A stretch of DNA of 64,000 bases. Origin: Prostheceraeus crozeri. Taxonomy: Eukaryota; Platyhelminthes; Polycladida; Euryleptidae. The position numbers and the translations under genes were made by a program. Numbering within the stretch: the first letter of the stretch is position 1; every line of letters begins with the position of its first letter. The DNA is taken from positions 310,001 to 374,000 of the forward strand of contig CAJQUW010009247.1 in assembly GCA_907163375.1 (NCBI GenBank). Reading direction: 5' to 3'. Below are positions 31,832-42,131 of the stretch, in pieces. The notes beneath the pieces are model-generated. The model worked only from the letters and a program-made list of their open reading frames with translations, had not been told where the DNA came from and searched no databases.

Positions 31832-34800
31832 TCACTTCCTAAACGTCGTTGTTCTGACTTGATGCGACTGTGATTTTAAAATGGTCATTTCTACTTTTTT
31901 AATTTTAGGTGAATCTAAGGCATCTTGATAGTCCCTATGTGTCATTTTTCTAACGATTGACTTCGAGATGCCTTTCGCACGTTTAATAGAAAGCTCTGAG
32001 GATTTTAGCTTCATGGAGTACATCTTGGGACGAAGCAAGATCATCTCCTCTATCTGTTTGCCGGCACACTCATCCTTGAAGCAGCCAAGCTTCGCTTTAT
32101 TTGTGTAGAGTAAAGCGGATGGTCAGTGGGATAGCTGGAACTATCAAACTTGGGTGCTAAATATTTTAAAATGTCTTCCTGCTTGACTTGGCTCGTGGTT
32201 GTCAAAGCTAGGAAAAGCTGTCTGTATCGCCGCCTACTAATTCCACATGTTGTATCAATGGACAAGTTTTAGAGGTGTGGTAAAACAACTTGTACATTTC
32301 TAACTTGGAGTGATCCAAGACAGCTTGACCGACATGAATGGGCTTGCAAAGTTCTACTTTGGATTTTGACATTTTAAAACCAGTAATGTCTTCGGAAATG
32401 ACATCATGGTGACAAAACAACGGTGAGCGGCATAACTTGATACTCGTTTTCGGATCAGTCACGATACGATAGTCCATGCGCTTTCTTACATCCTCCATGG
32501 TTTTACCAAAGAGGGCATTATTCTTAAATTTAAAGAAGTCCTTTTCGAAAGGATTCTTGGATTCAGCCCGTTTCTTACTATTAAATTCTATATGCGGTTT
32601 TAGAAAGGGCTTCTGCCTAAACGGGATAGCGCGATGGACTTTGTCAAGTTGCATCCCTATACCTAGATAGAATTTGAGGATGGAATAGTGCACGATATAA
32701 TGCTGCTTGTTCAATTGGGTGAGCAACAACTTCCTAGTGGGTTTATATTTTAAGTCATTTTCCGCCTCATATTGCTTATTGTGTTCTTCCATATAAGAAG
32801 AGAACATATCTGGACTGACTATGCCAGATTCGGGTGCGAGAGGAAAATCAACTGTTCTATTCTTAATACATTCTGGATGGATGAGGTCGACTTTAAATAA
32901 ATAACCTATGTCGGCCTCATCTCCCAGTGCCATGATGCGTGCTGGATTGGAGAAGTATTCAATGTCATGGGGCTCTACCCACTGGATCTCAGACTGTGGC
33001 AAAATTATTTTGGCCTATGTACATATTATTTTGGTCCATGTACATTAAATGCGTGGTCGAGCCTATGTCTTGGGTGCTGTTCACAACATGTTTGTTAACA
33101 AATTTTAAGCCTCCCCTAATACCACGTTCAAATAACGTGTACATTTCTGCATCTTGCAGTAAATGTATTCTCTCTTTAGTCATCTTGAAGACTGACTGAT
33201 AGGACAGACCCGGCAGACTAACAAAATGGACGGGGTCTAAGGCGTCTTGTTCTAATGTGACTTTCCTAAAAGTCTCAGACACGTCAGCCAACAGATAGAC
33301 ATCTAATTTTAAGTAGGTAAGCATGTAGTCACCAAAAGTGTGACACCTAAATTCTAACCATGCTTGCTCTGCATGCCTATAGTAATCCAGCGAACAGTCC
33401 TCACCCGTCAAATCATTTTTAAATTTATCGATGGACGGAAGGGATGTTTCTTTTAATGTATCCATTGAACTAAAATAACTATAAGGAAACACCCCTTTCC
33501 GTCGCATGAGACTGTCACTTATTCTTTCTTTAAATGTTGAGTGAGGGGAAGTGTTTCTAAATTATTAGCCAACGCGCCTAAGGAAGAAGACATAAATTGA
33601 AAACTATCTAGAAACTTAATGTCATAGAAGACAGGCTTCCCCTCCATCGTCTTATCTACTTGTACTTTGGCAGTGATGCACATAAATTTTGCCTTACTTC
33701 GTGCAATCACTTTGGATGACCAGGATTTCATTTTACCGAATCCATGGCGAATGATGATGTGAGCATCACAACATTTAAAGTTATGGAAGATGACGGGGAG
33801 CGTTCGCCGTTTGAGCCTAAGTTTCATGTTACATTTACTGCATAAGGCAGACCTAAATTTACCACTGAGATGGCAATGGTCCCTCACTTTCTTATGTTGC
33901 TGATCATCAAAGGATGAACAGCAGCGGGGACATTCCGTGGTCCTATCAAATTTGAATTTATCGGCTTCTGTGAAGCACATGGGTTTCCTAGTCAGCTCCG
34001 TTTCATAGCGTTGATGAAAACGGGCTTTCCTATCTAAAAAGTTGAGGAAGTTTTCAACGCACTCCTCGCATTGCCACACATGCATTTTATTTTGATTCCT
34101 ATAATATGGATGCCAAACTTCATAACAGGCAATGGCTGCTGGCTCATGACTTAGGTCTTCTTGTTCAATGTAACATTCAATGTCCGCATAGATGGTACAT
34201 ATGGGAATGAGCTCATTGCCATTTTCCTCATACCTATAAAATTTATCTTTGGGCATGACTTCCATTTGAAGTTTACCCCGAGAGCACCACTCACAATGCT
34301 GTTCAAAAAATGGTTTAGACCTGAAGCGCCGTGTGCAGGGATCACAGTAATAATGTTTGTTGTCACAACTTTGCTGGTAGCGATACAACTTTGAAATTTT
34401 AGGAATGCCACAATAATGCCATTCTGGGTGGTTGTCACTATAGACTAGGAGAAGATTGACAACCCGGTCGAAGTTACTTTGGCGGTTGTTATATCTAACG
34501 CCCTTCAGACCATTTTCCCAGAGATGGACGACGATCTTAATTTTATTGAGTTTTTCAAATTGGGCGATGCCTTTAACATCTAATGTGTTGACATCTAACC
34601 CGTCAAACTTAAGCTCATCGTCCCATTCGCAATACTTGGTGACTCTTTGACGACTCCTATCTATATCATTATAGTGAAGAATGGAGAGGACGGCATACTT
34701 GAAACACTGGGACTGACACTCTACATTGATGACAGCTTTTTTGTCAGCCAGTGCTTTGGGGAGGGTAAAACAACCACTCCCTTGCAAATTTTCTAAACGA

Positions 34801-36518
34801 TTGATTTTAATGTCTACTTTCTCTATCCCATCAAAGACCAGACCGCTGTCTCTTCCATTAAATTTATTTAAGTTGCTGACGAGATAGGTCGCATGTCTCT
34901 CTATCCACTCGTTTACATCACCTATCAGATCAGCAGCACAGAAGGCTATCCTAATGGTCACAGTGGACTCTACTTCTCCCGTGCTACTGTCTACCTTATT
35001 GAAACGAGCAGTGAGATAGAACCTGCCTTTGAGTAAAAATCTATCTAAGCTCGCCAACATTTGATGAATCAAACCTATATTATTCATCAAGAAAGGATGA
35101 ATATCTTGTACAGGTTCAGAGCTTTGTAACTCATAGCCGCGAACGAGCCTCTCAAGGGAAAACTTGCTCAGCCTTAGAGTGACGTTGTTGTCAGTGTAAA
35201 GCTCAGGGGAATGTGTGTGACAGAGTGTGTGCGAAGAAAGAACAAACTCTGTGGGAAAGGTCTTCCGACACGAAGAACAGGAAAAGCCGACGTGCGATGA
35301 AGGATGCTTCCTACCTGTTGTTGTCTGTGGTTGCCTCACACTGCCACAGGAACCGCCTTCGATGTGGACTCGCAAGTTGGTGCTGTTGTAGAACGTGCGT
35401 CCACAACCTTCACACTTGGGTCGTTCAGGGATCGGTCGGCGCCTTCTCCAGATCTCCTTTCGCTTTTGGACAGCGAGAATGCCGGTGTCGTCGAAGGCAG
35501 AATGGCCTCGCGAAGACCTGCCCACAGTCTGTACAGCTGAGCTGTCGAGCCATAGGTCCTTCTCTCTCCCTGACACCTCCCTCCTCGATTGCGATCGCCT
35601 CTCCCACTATCTCTAACTCCTCCTCCAGCAATCTCTCCACCGACTGAACGGAGAGGAGAGGGAGGTCGTTTGCTGCAGGTGGTGGTGGTGGCGATGTTGG
35701 GATGACGATGGGGCGGGAGGGAACGTCACCGTCCAGGATAACAGTCGCCAGATCTGTTGAGAAAAAGAGAAAAGAGATAAGCAACATGATCATAATTTCA
35801 AGTTTGAAGTCTGATCCCCCTTTTCCCAATCACGGTTACTTACCATCCACTGAATTGATCTTCGGCAACACCGATGGACGCGGAGGAGGCAAGAGTGGGA
35901 CGCGAGCCGAAGATGGAAGGGTCCTGGGCTTGGGTGTTGGAGGGACGCGGTGACGAGGAGCAGGGACTGGTGCAGGGGGCGGACCAGGCGGTGGAGGTGG
36001 GGCGATGACGATGCCCGAGCTCGAGAAAGGAGTTGGACCTTGAGCGGAGGTAGACGGGTGGGAGGGTAGGGCCGGAAATTCCTCGCGGTATTTCCGCCTC
36101 GTGGCTTATTCCCACTTCTTCATCTTGGCCAAGTCTGTAGAGAGGAAAGAGAGATTAGATAATGAGACAAGGATGATGCAAAGGATCTGAAACAGTCTAA
36201 ACATGAGATGTTAAAGATACTTACACTTGCCAAGCCGCTCATAGGCTTCCCCGATTGCTCCTTGGGTGACGGGTTCCCCTTTACGAATACATTCATGCAC
36301 TGAAAAAGAATGACAGCAAAGATAAGCAGAGATAAAATTTGGATTCGGTTTAAACATGAACAAAATAAGGGAGGGGCTCTTGACTTTAATTAAGATGTGC
36401 ACCCTAATGATGTTAGTAATAGAGTGAGTCAGCCTTGATACAAATACTTACATTGCTCGATGGTGGCCTTCTCCATCTCAGCAGCAATGCGGTAATTTTC
36501 AACTTTGTTGAATTCCAT
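31832..36518 (-). pseudogene. Protein-primed-type DNA polymerase B with zinc fingers, broken
   Basis: Minus-strand gene with four coding exons: 36518-36452, 36299-36225, 36134-35844 and 35753 onward. All three introns are GT-AG and all joins keep frame. Exons 1-3 encode a short helical N-terminus and a proline-rich linker. Exon 4 encodes C2H2-like fingers, then the polymerase. Visible motifs: Exo I D-I-E (about 34195), an endonuclease VII-like D-H-C-H/C-S-K-C finger (about 33880), Exo II N-F-K-C-C-D, Exo III Y-L-K-L-D, Pol A M-D-Q-N-N-M-Y, an F-G-K-T-M-E-D block and Pol C D-T-D-S. This order is that of Polinton and related virus polymerases, which copy the element using a protein primer. Lesions: TAA at 36106-36108 and frame changes near 35435, 33525, 33005, 32218 and 32080. 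All catalytic motifs survive, so decay is recent, or some lesions are sequencing errors. Confidence 0.88.
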
Positions 36519-37027
36519 TTTCTTGTTCGGATGTAGTTGATTAATTGAATCACTGAAAAATTACTTCAATCACTGAAAAGGAAAGATGAGAATCGTTTCA
36601 TTTGCTTAGTCAACGTTTTTCATGGGAACAATCATTAAAGTGACATCTAATGAATTACATTTCACTCTACTCCATATCATGAAGACTAACCTTTGTCGAA
36701 TGGCTGAAGTACTCTGACCTGGCGAGAGAAAGCGTCACGTTGAGTATGAAGTCGAACGCCCAACATGACCAACGACTCAGAGGTTTCGGTCTAGCAAGCG
36801 ACGAACAACCCGTGCAACGCAATCCCTCTACGGCAGTACCCACCGTCCCGAAGGAACGCTCGAGCAAAGGAGGTATTACAGCGATGATATGTTTTATGAG
36901 CAGAAGTGAATCTCTTGATAGCAAGAGACTATTCAACTTGATAGCAAGACGAAACAACCTGATAGGAGGAGCTCACCGACACTCACCTTGTGAAAGATAA
37001 ATGTGAAGAGCAGAGCTGGTGCACTGC

Positions 37028-37035
37028 CTTTTATA
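37028..37035 (-). promoter_or_regulatory. TATA box for the polymerase transcript
   Basis: TATAAAAG on the minus strand is followed about 42 bases later by a splice donor (CACAAG|GTGAGT, intron from 36986). A second donor-like AAAG|GTTAGT lies near 36691, and acceptor-like TTTTCAG sites lie at about 36555-36580 just before the polymerase ATG at 36518. This suggests a non-coding leader spliced to exon 1. Confidence 0.55.
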
Positions 37036-37173
37036 TGATTTTTCTAAGCGGTGAATGGATGAGACCCTTCGACCAATCGCATACGAGCTAGAGTTCCCGA
37101 TGTGCGCACACACATTTGTAACGCGTTCTTGAAATCGTCTTAGGCAAACATGATGTTTAGCAATAGACTCAGC

Positions 37174-37625
37174 CATGGCACCTGAAGTCAATACATTGAA
37201 ACATGATGATTGCACGATTCGTTTTCATCAAGAGAACTTCGGAGGCTTAATAGAAGATTAGATCCTTGAGTTTCAAAGGGAGGAGACAGAATTGGAAGCA
37301 TGTTTAGACTATACACGAGAAATATTTACGGAGTTGATATCTTATTTCAAGGACAGTAACATCAAGGCTCACTTAATTGCACATTTAATTCACTCATTTT
37401 CCACAAGGTGAAGCAGCGGAAAGTTTTGACATACAATTTCGTTCCTACGGACAAGAATATGTTACTGATGCTTCTGAGTGTTATACACGACATCTGCAGA
37501 AGATTATTTCTCGGATGGATGACTTTCATGGTTATGCCAATCATTTGCTTCTAAATAAAAAAAGCCATATTGTCATAGCTATTAGTAAAGTGGGTTTCAA
37601 TGATGTTAAATCAAAGTCCAAATAA
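37174..37625 (+). pseudogene. Broken element gene, family unknown
   Basis: From ATG 37174 the frame is protein-like for 28 codons, meets TAG at 37258-37260, and continues in the same frame with helical, charged sequence (R-E-I-F-T-E-L-I-S-Y-F). A frame change near 37405 leads to an equally protein-like frame (S-Y-G-Q-E-Y-V-T-D, C-Y-T-R-H, R-M-D-D-F) ending at 37623-37625. The stop overlaps an AATAAA signal at 37621-37626. About 150 codons in total. The coding character on both sides of each lesion argues for a real gene that has decayed. I do not recognise the product. It is divergent from the polymerase gene, whose promoter lies about 140 bp away. Confidence 0.5.
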
Positions 37626-37803
37626 AGTATTTTTCATGACACTTGTGTTTTGCTAACTATACTTTAGAGGCAACGAGCCTCTACTGATACCATGTAGTTG
37701 ATTTCTATAAACGGTAGACTTGTTACCCTTTGTGGTAGTACTATTCATCAATGGTTTATCATGTTGAGTTCAATCTTCGAAATAAGTATATTTGGAACAT
37801 CAT

Positions 37804-38070
37804 ATGTCTCGCTATGTTTTTTCTGCTGATTTTAGTAACTTACGTTTTCTTCAGTACTTGTATAGCAATCGACTGCGATGCAGTAAAGTAACTTATGCGT
37901 TCAGAGCTTGTTCACTACCGAAGAGAGAAGTCTTTGATGTGTTGCGTGTGGCGCAAGGGGGGCCTCTCGTTTCATCCCTTCATCATTTCTTCTCCGTGAT
38001 AGAGACAGTTCTTGAAAGAACTCATGGTTCATTCTCAGATAACGTAAGCAATGGAGAATTTAAAAAGTAA
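37804..38070 (+). CDS. Small hypothetical element protein
   Basis: An 88-codon frame begins at ATG 37804, with aromatic and basic residues in the first half (F-L-Q-Y-L-Y) and L-H-H-F-F-S-V-I-E later. A donor-like AAC|GTAAGC at about 38042 could splice the last codons away, so the real C-terminus is uncertain. No domain is recognised. It follows the broken gene at 37174 on the same strand. Confidence 0.35.
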   Translation: MSRYVFSADFSNLRFLQYLYSNRLRCSKVTYAFRACSLPKREVFDVLRVAQGGPLVSSLHHFFSVIETVLERTHGSFSDNVSNGEFKK

Positions 38071-38449
38071 CCTGTGGCAGATAGCTAAGATTCAACCGAT
38101 TGGCGTTCAAAGTGCTACGTTGAGCGAAGAGACCACAACGACCGCTGGAAAGTCGGATTAAGGTAAGTCTCAAGCCCTTGGCACACTCATCACTACGATA
38201 TCATCCGCTGTCTCAAGAGAGATCGCCCACCAACAGGAAGAATTATACCGAAGTTCTCCGTGCCATGCAACGTTAAAATTGACTGATAGCTGATGTAACT
38301 TTGTGATTCTATTTTTATTTATATGATAGATTCAGTCAGACCGAAGCCTGTCCAGAGCAAACCGCGAGGAGGTACTATCATGTCTTGCCCCATGGTGGCC
38401 CTTAAGAGGACCGATGGTTCGTTCTCGGGATGATGGGGGAATATGAGAC

Positions 38450-39563
38450 TCAAGCTTGTCGCTTCGTCTCCGGCTCGTTGACGGAAGCAGGTGGGCGCTT
38501 CTCTTTGATATCTGTAAAGAAAGAAGTTGTTAGTTATCATCTTGACTTCTAAGTTACTTATTTTTAACTTACAGAGCTTCTCCGGACGTGGTTCATGTGG
38601 GAATCCTGTGATGTCTTCCGAGTGGTTGAATATAAAGTAAAGACAGTCAACACCCTTCTTCAGCCTGGAGTAACACCGCTCGCCTCTTCCTCGCTCGTAG
38701 AGAAGTGGCTCCGCTATCACCTCTCGCCTCTTGATTGGGATGCGTAGACGACTTGATCTCTGTCGCTTCTTATCACTGCCTTCTACCTTGCAATGGAGCT
38801 CCTGATTGCTCTGAATCACCTTCCCCAACTGCCTCCGCAACCCTTCGATCTCCTCTCTCATCCGCCTCATCTCCTTCTCAACTAGCAAGCCTTCTTCTCT
38901 CGCATTGCGCGACAGGTTCTTGAACCTTTCACGCTCCAACTCGACTTCTTTTTCATTTAACGCCTCCGTCACCTTCTTCAGCTCTTGTGTCATTCGCGAA
39001 AAATTTTCTGATTTCTGCTTATAGTAGAAAGCATCTTCCTTCCACCTAGCAAGATCTTTTTCCAGCTTTTCATGCTTAGCAAGCAGTGGTGGATGATCTT
39101 GAAATGTGCGACATTGAGTCACAATTCCGCTACTACTCGTTGACTCTGTCTCGTTATCGAGATCAACTTTGTTGGCTCCTTCCTCAGCCTCCCCCTCACT
39201 CTCACTACTGGTCTCACTGAGATCAGAAGTCGACTCTGGTGCTGACTCGCTCAGGGCTGGAGTAGCTTCTGGTGGTACAATTGCAGCGACTGCCTGCTGA
39301 TTTTCAAGCGTCTTCAGTTCTATGGCAAATAATCTTTCTTTCTCTGCCTCTGTGAGCTCTACCTGCTCACATTCGCTGTGTGTTGAGTGCCATTCCGTCG
39401 GTGTCTCTATTAGACGTGAAACTTGGTGTCTGCTGCAAAAGTAGCTCAACCCACCTACCTGCCTCTTATTCGCACACTTGTGCTTTTTAAATCCGTCACT
39501 CTTAAATACTTTTGAGCAGGAGCACAATTTGTACTTTGTTCGCACATTTGCTGCTTTAGGCAT
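38450..39563 (-). CDS. Zinc-finger and coiled-coil element protein, spliced
   Basis: Two coding exons: 39563-38573 and 38511-38450, with a GT-AG intron (donor GTAAGT, acceptor TTTCTTTACAG), give about 350 residues. The unspliced frame would run on to 38319. The N-terminus has a C-x-C/K-H-K-C finger-like cluster (about residues 13-30) and a second C/H-rich stretch. An acidic serine/glutamate linker follows (about 95-150). A long coiled coil spans about 165-270, followed by a basic segment with R-R and K-K clusters. Zinc finger, acidic linker and coiled coil suit a DNA-binding or structural protein, but no function is established. A TATA box (39806-39813) and a leader intron (39755-39569) precede the ATG. 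The frame is intact, unlike the polymerase. Confidence 0.65.
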
Positions 39564-39805
39564 TTTTTCTGAAATGAAAAGGGAAAAACAATGATTATAA
39601 GTCCGTAAACGTTTGATAGCAAACGATTGATTCCTTGTTTATAAAACCTAGTTTATGAAACTCTAAAGATTGTTCGCATTCGTTTGATAGCAAACGATTG
39701 ATTCCTAATTAATGAAATTCTAAAGCTTCTTAACAAACTTTGTCGGAGCACTCACCGTTCGTCATGCAACTCGAAACAGGAGTGAAGACTAGAGAAAAGA
39801 CGCGG

Positions 39806-39813
39806 TTTATATA
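39806..39813 (-). promoter_or_regulatory. TATA box and leader intron of the coiled-coil gene
   Basis: TATATAAA on the minus strand is followed by a leader ending ACG|GTGAGT (donor at 39755). An acceptor CATTTCAG ends at 39569, five bases before ATG 39563. The arrangement matches that of the left TIR promoter and the polymerase promoter. Confidence 0.6.
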
Positions 39814-40875
39814 CCCAGTGAGCACAAAGCCATGATTCAGACCTTCCTTGTTTGGCCATGCGTTTGACATGACAACAGCGGTTTTGCCATTTATGGGCAT
39901 TGGCAGTTACCGTGCTTTCAGTTACCAACTCCCAACACAAAGACGGGTTACCCTATGACGCGAAAAGGATTGACGTCAATGCCTGCAGTAAGCCTCTCAT
40001 TTTTACCAAGTTACAATGAGAAACAATAGACGTTGCCAACCTTGAGTTACTGAGGCTAGACGAGATTTCACAAAGACCTGATAGCAGAAGTCAGGTTGAT
40101 AGCAAGCGTTTTGGTGTTAAGCTCTTGAATCCGTTACAGGCATTACTCAGAGGGGATCATATCCCAGCTCCAAGGCCTCGACCCACAAATCCAACCACGG
40201 GCGGACAGAGCGTGCGTCATGTCACTGTGTTGGTATCCGGGCCCCGATTTTGACATAAAAACCGGTGGAGTTATTTACAAGAGGAAACATCCCAAGTCGT
40301 TGCTTTGATCAGCTTGATAGCAAGCCGTGATTTACAAGTGTTTTGCAATGGAGATGTTTAGATGCCACCCATGACAAGATAGCTAAGACTCAACCGATTG
40401 GCGTTCAAAGTGCTACGTTGAGAACTGTGTCAAATGCGCAACATGAGTTGCCCCAGCGGTTTCGGTCTAAAATATGACACACTCTCTTGCCACACTTATC
40501 ACTGCGGCATCATCCGCCGTCCCGAAGGAACACCCTGTCAGTGGAATAATACAGCAAAACTCTCCGTGTCATGCTCGCTTTCAGTGAAAAGCCGCTTGGT
40601 TCATATGTGGCTCAGACATCATGACAGATCCTTTAGTTGACTTCAACAGGGTCGAATACCCCAGAAATCCTCCAAAAATAGTGAATATAATTTTTTTAAC
40701 TTTTTAGCACTACTTATGAAATTTTATAAGTAGTTTATCACTTAAGGCAGGTCAATAGCGACCGAACCTTTTTTGAATCAAGTCAAACGGACTTGTAGAA
40801 GCAAAGTTACAAGCCTTTAAAGTTTTGGAGTCTTTTATGGCCTGGAGACAAAGGCCATCTCCTGGCGAACCTCTA

Positions 40876-42125
40876 AGTCTGACCCCTTAGCTGATATCAG
40901 AAATGAAATTTTCTAAGTCGGTTTCCTACAGAAACCCGAAATTTGGAATGTCCGATGTTATCATCAGAGCTTCAGAGAGACGACCTACCTTTGACAATCG
41001 CTCTCGTCTTAATGACAAGTCTCTGTCGGTTCCCAGCTTATATAGTTTGTGGCGATCAGCTGATGACGTAATATCCATCATCCAAATCTTTAAACACATC
41101 TATCTCCGGTTCTAGTGCTCCGGTTGACTTCAAATTTTGACAGTCACGTTTTCTTGCTCTCACCTTTCATTTAAGCCATCCGTCGACTCTCTACGATGAC
41201 CAGAAGCCGAGTTGAAAAGCCGTTTTTTCAAAAGTATCCAAAATCTTGGAAAATGCGCAAAAACTCGATTTTTAACATGCTCTCATTTAGAAACGAAACC
41301 TTTCACGCATCTGAAAAGATAGGATCCTAGAGAACAAAGTACGGTCTTGCCCCTAAAAGAAACCCGAGCTCTTCATTCACTTCCAATCCTCCGCTATTCA
41401 TCGCCAAAGGTGGTCACAATTTAACATTATCATGAAAAAATCCCGTGTGGAGACTCAGTGTGAAGAAAATTTTCAACTTTCAACTTCACAAATTTCCAAA
41501 ATTTTTAGTGGCGTCTCACATCTAAACGAAGGCAGATATGAATAAGCCGTTCCTTCCACTGAATTTGTCTCACTCTTGGCTTTCAAATGAGCTATTGCAC
41601 GACTTTCTACGATCTCTAGAACCAAAGTTGGAAGTCTCGTTCCAGAGGGGGGGAGGTCAGAACTTTTTCTCTCCGATTGAGCTGGAAACAAGTTCCTAGA
41701 CCCAAAATTGGCCACAAAGTCCTAATTTGCTCTCCGTTTTCCCATCCGAGGCTTCGTTTAGACGCTACAGACATTTTCATAAAATTCTAACTTTTTCGTT
41801 TTTCGGTGATGGACAAAAATCTTAAAGTCACTCTCACATCTAAACAAAGGCAGATATGAACAAGCCGTTTCTTCCACTGCATTTTTTTCACTCTTAGCTT
41901 TCAAATGAGCTATTGCACGACTTTCTACGATCGCTAGAACTAAAGTTGGAAGTCTCGTTCCAGAGGGGGGAGGGAACGGTTTCGTCCTCACGGACCCATT
42001 CCTCCCAACACATCCTTGGCCATGTCCTTCCTCTCCAGAGGGGGGGCTGAGTCAGCATGATGACTCAGAAGCGATGACTCATCGCTGCACCGCACCGTGC
42101 TTGATTTTGTCAGGGGATTACTACT
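40876..42125 (-). repeat. Right terminal inverted repeat of the Polinton-like element
   Basis: Reverse complement of 25492-26741 with few differences. It contains the mirrored TATA box (41037-41044) and splice donor, so it has the same inward promoter, pointing toward the coiled-coil gene. Confidence 0.9.
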
Positions 42126-42131
42126 TTTATC
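42126..42131. repeat. Target-site duplication, right (TTTATC)
   Basis: Exact copy of 25486-25491 directly after the right terminal inverted repeat. Confidence 0.9.

Larger units (their letters stand above)
36765..40575. repeat. Dispersed internal repeats of the element's right half
   Basis: A block with GGTTTCGGTCTA, CATCCGCCGTCCCGAAGGAAC and TCTCCGTG-CATGC words recurs, diverged, at about 36765-36890, 38130-38275 and 40445-40575. A 45-bp sequence (anchor CAACCGATTGGCGTTCAAAG) occurs at 38080-38124 and 40378-40422 with one mismatch. The decamer TTGATAGCAA occurs six times: 36915, 36938, 39613, 39684, 40096 and 40314. Confidence 0.7.
25492..42125. mobile_element. Polinton/Maverick-like element with a TBP-like gene
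   Basis: The 16,634-bp element has inverted repeats of about 1.25 kb starting AGTAGTAATCCCC, a 6-bp duplication TTTATC, and a protein-primed-type DNA polymerase B gene. These are the established hallmarks of Polintons (Mavericks), virus-like self-synthesising transposons. Left-half genes run rightward and include a TBP-like protein and a DEDDh exonuclease. The polymerase gene runs leftward to meet them. A coiled-coil gene and a broken orphan occupy the right part. I find no RVE integrase, FtsK/HerA-type ATPase, adenain-like protease or double-jelly-roll capsid, so mobility would depend on enzymes in trans. The polymerase and several other genes carry stops or frameshifts. This copy is decaying, although the TBP-like, coiled-coil and second paralog genes are intact. 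Confidence 0.9.

Noticed and set aside
32000..35576. Programmed ribosomal frameshifting in the polymerase gene
   Set aside because: There are about five frame changes plus an in-frame stop, in differing contexts and without a shared slippery site. Decay or base errors explain this better.
35213..35953. Plus-strand frames over the zinc-finger region
   Set aside because: They are complements of the polymerase exon 4 fingers and proline-rich linker. Their length comes from local GC content.
38319..38572. Unspliced extension of the coiled-coil gene to 414 residues
   Set aside because: A GTAAGT donor at 38572 and a pyrimidine-rich acceptor ending at 38512 remove the stretch and give a shorter, basic tail. 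The unspliced tail reads like intron and 3' UTR.
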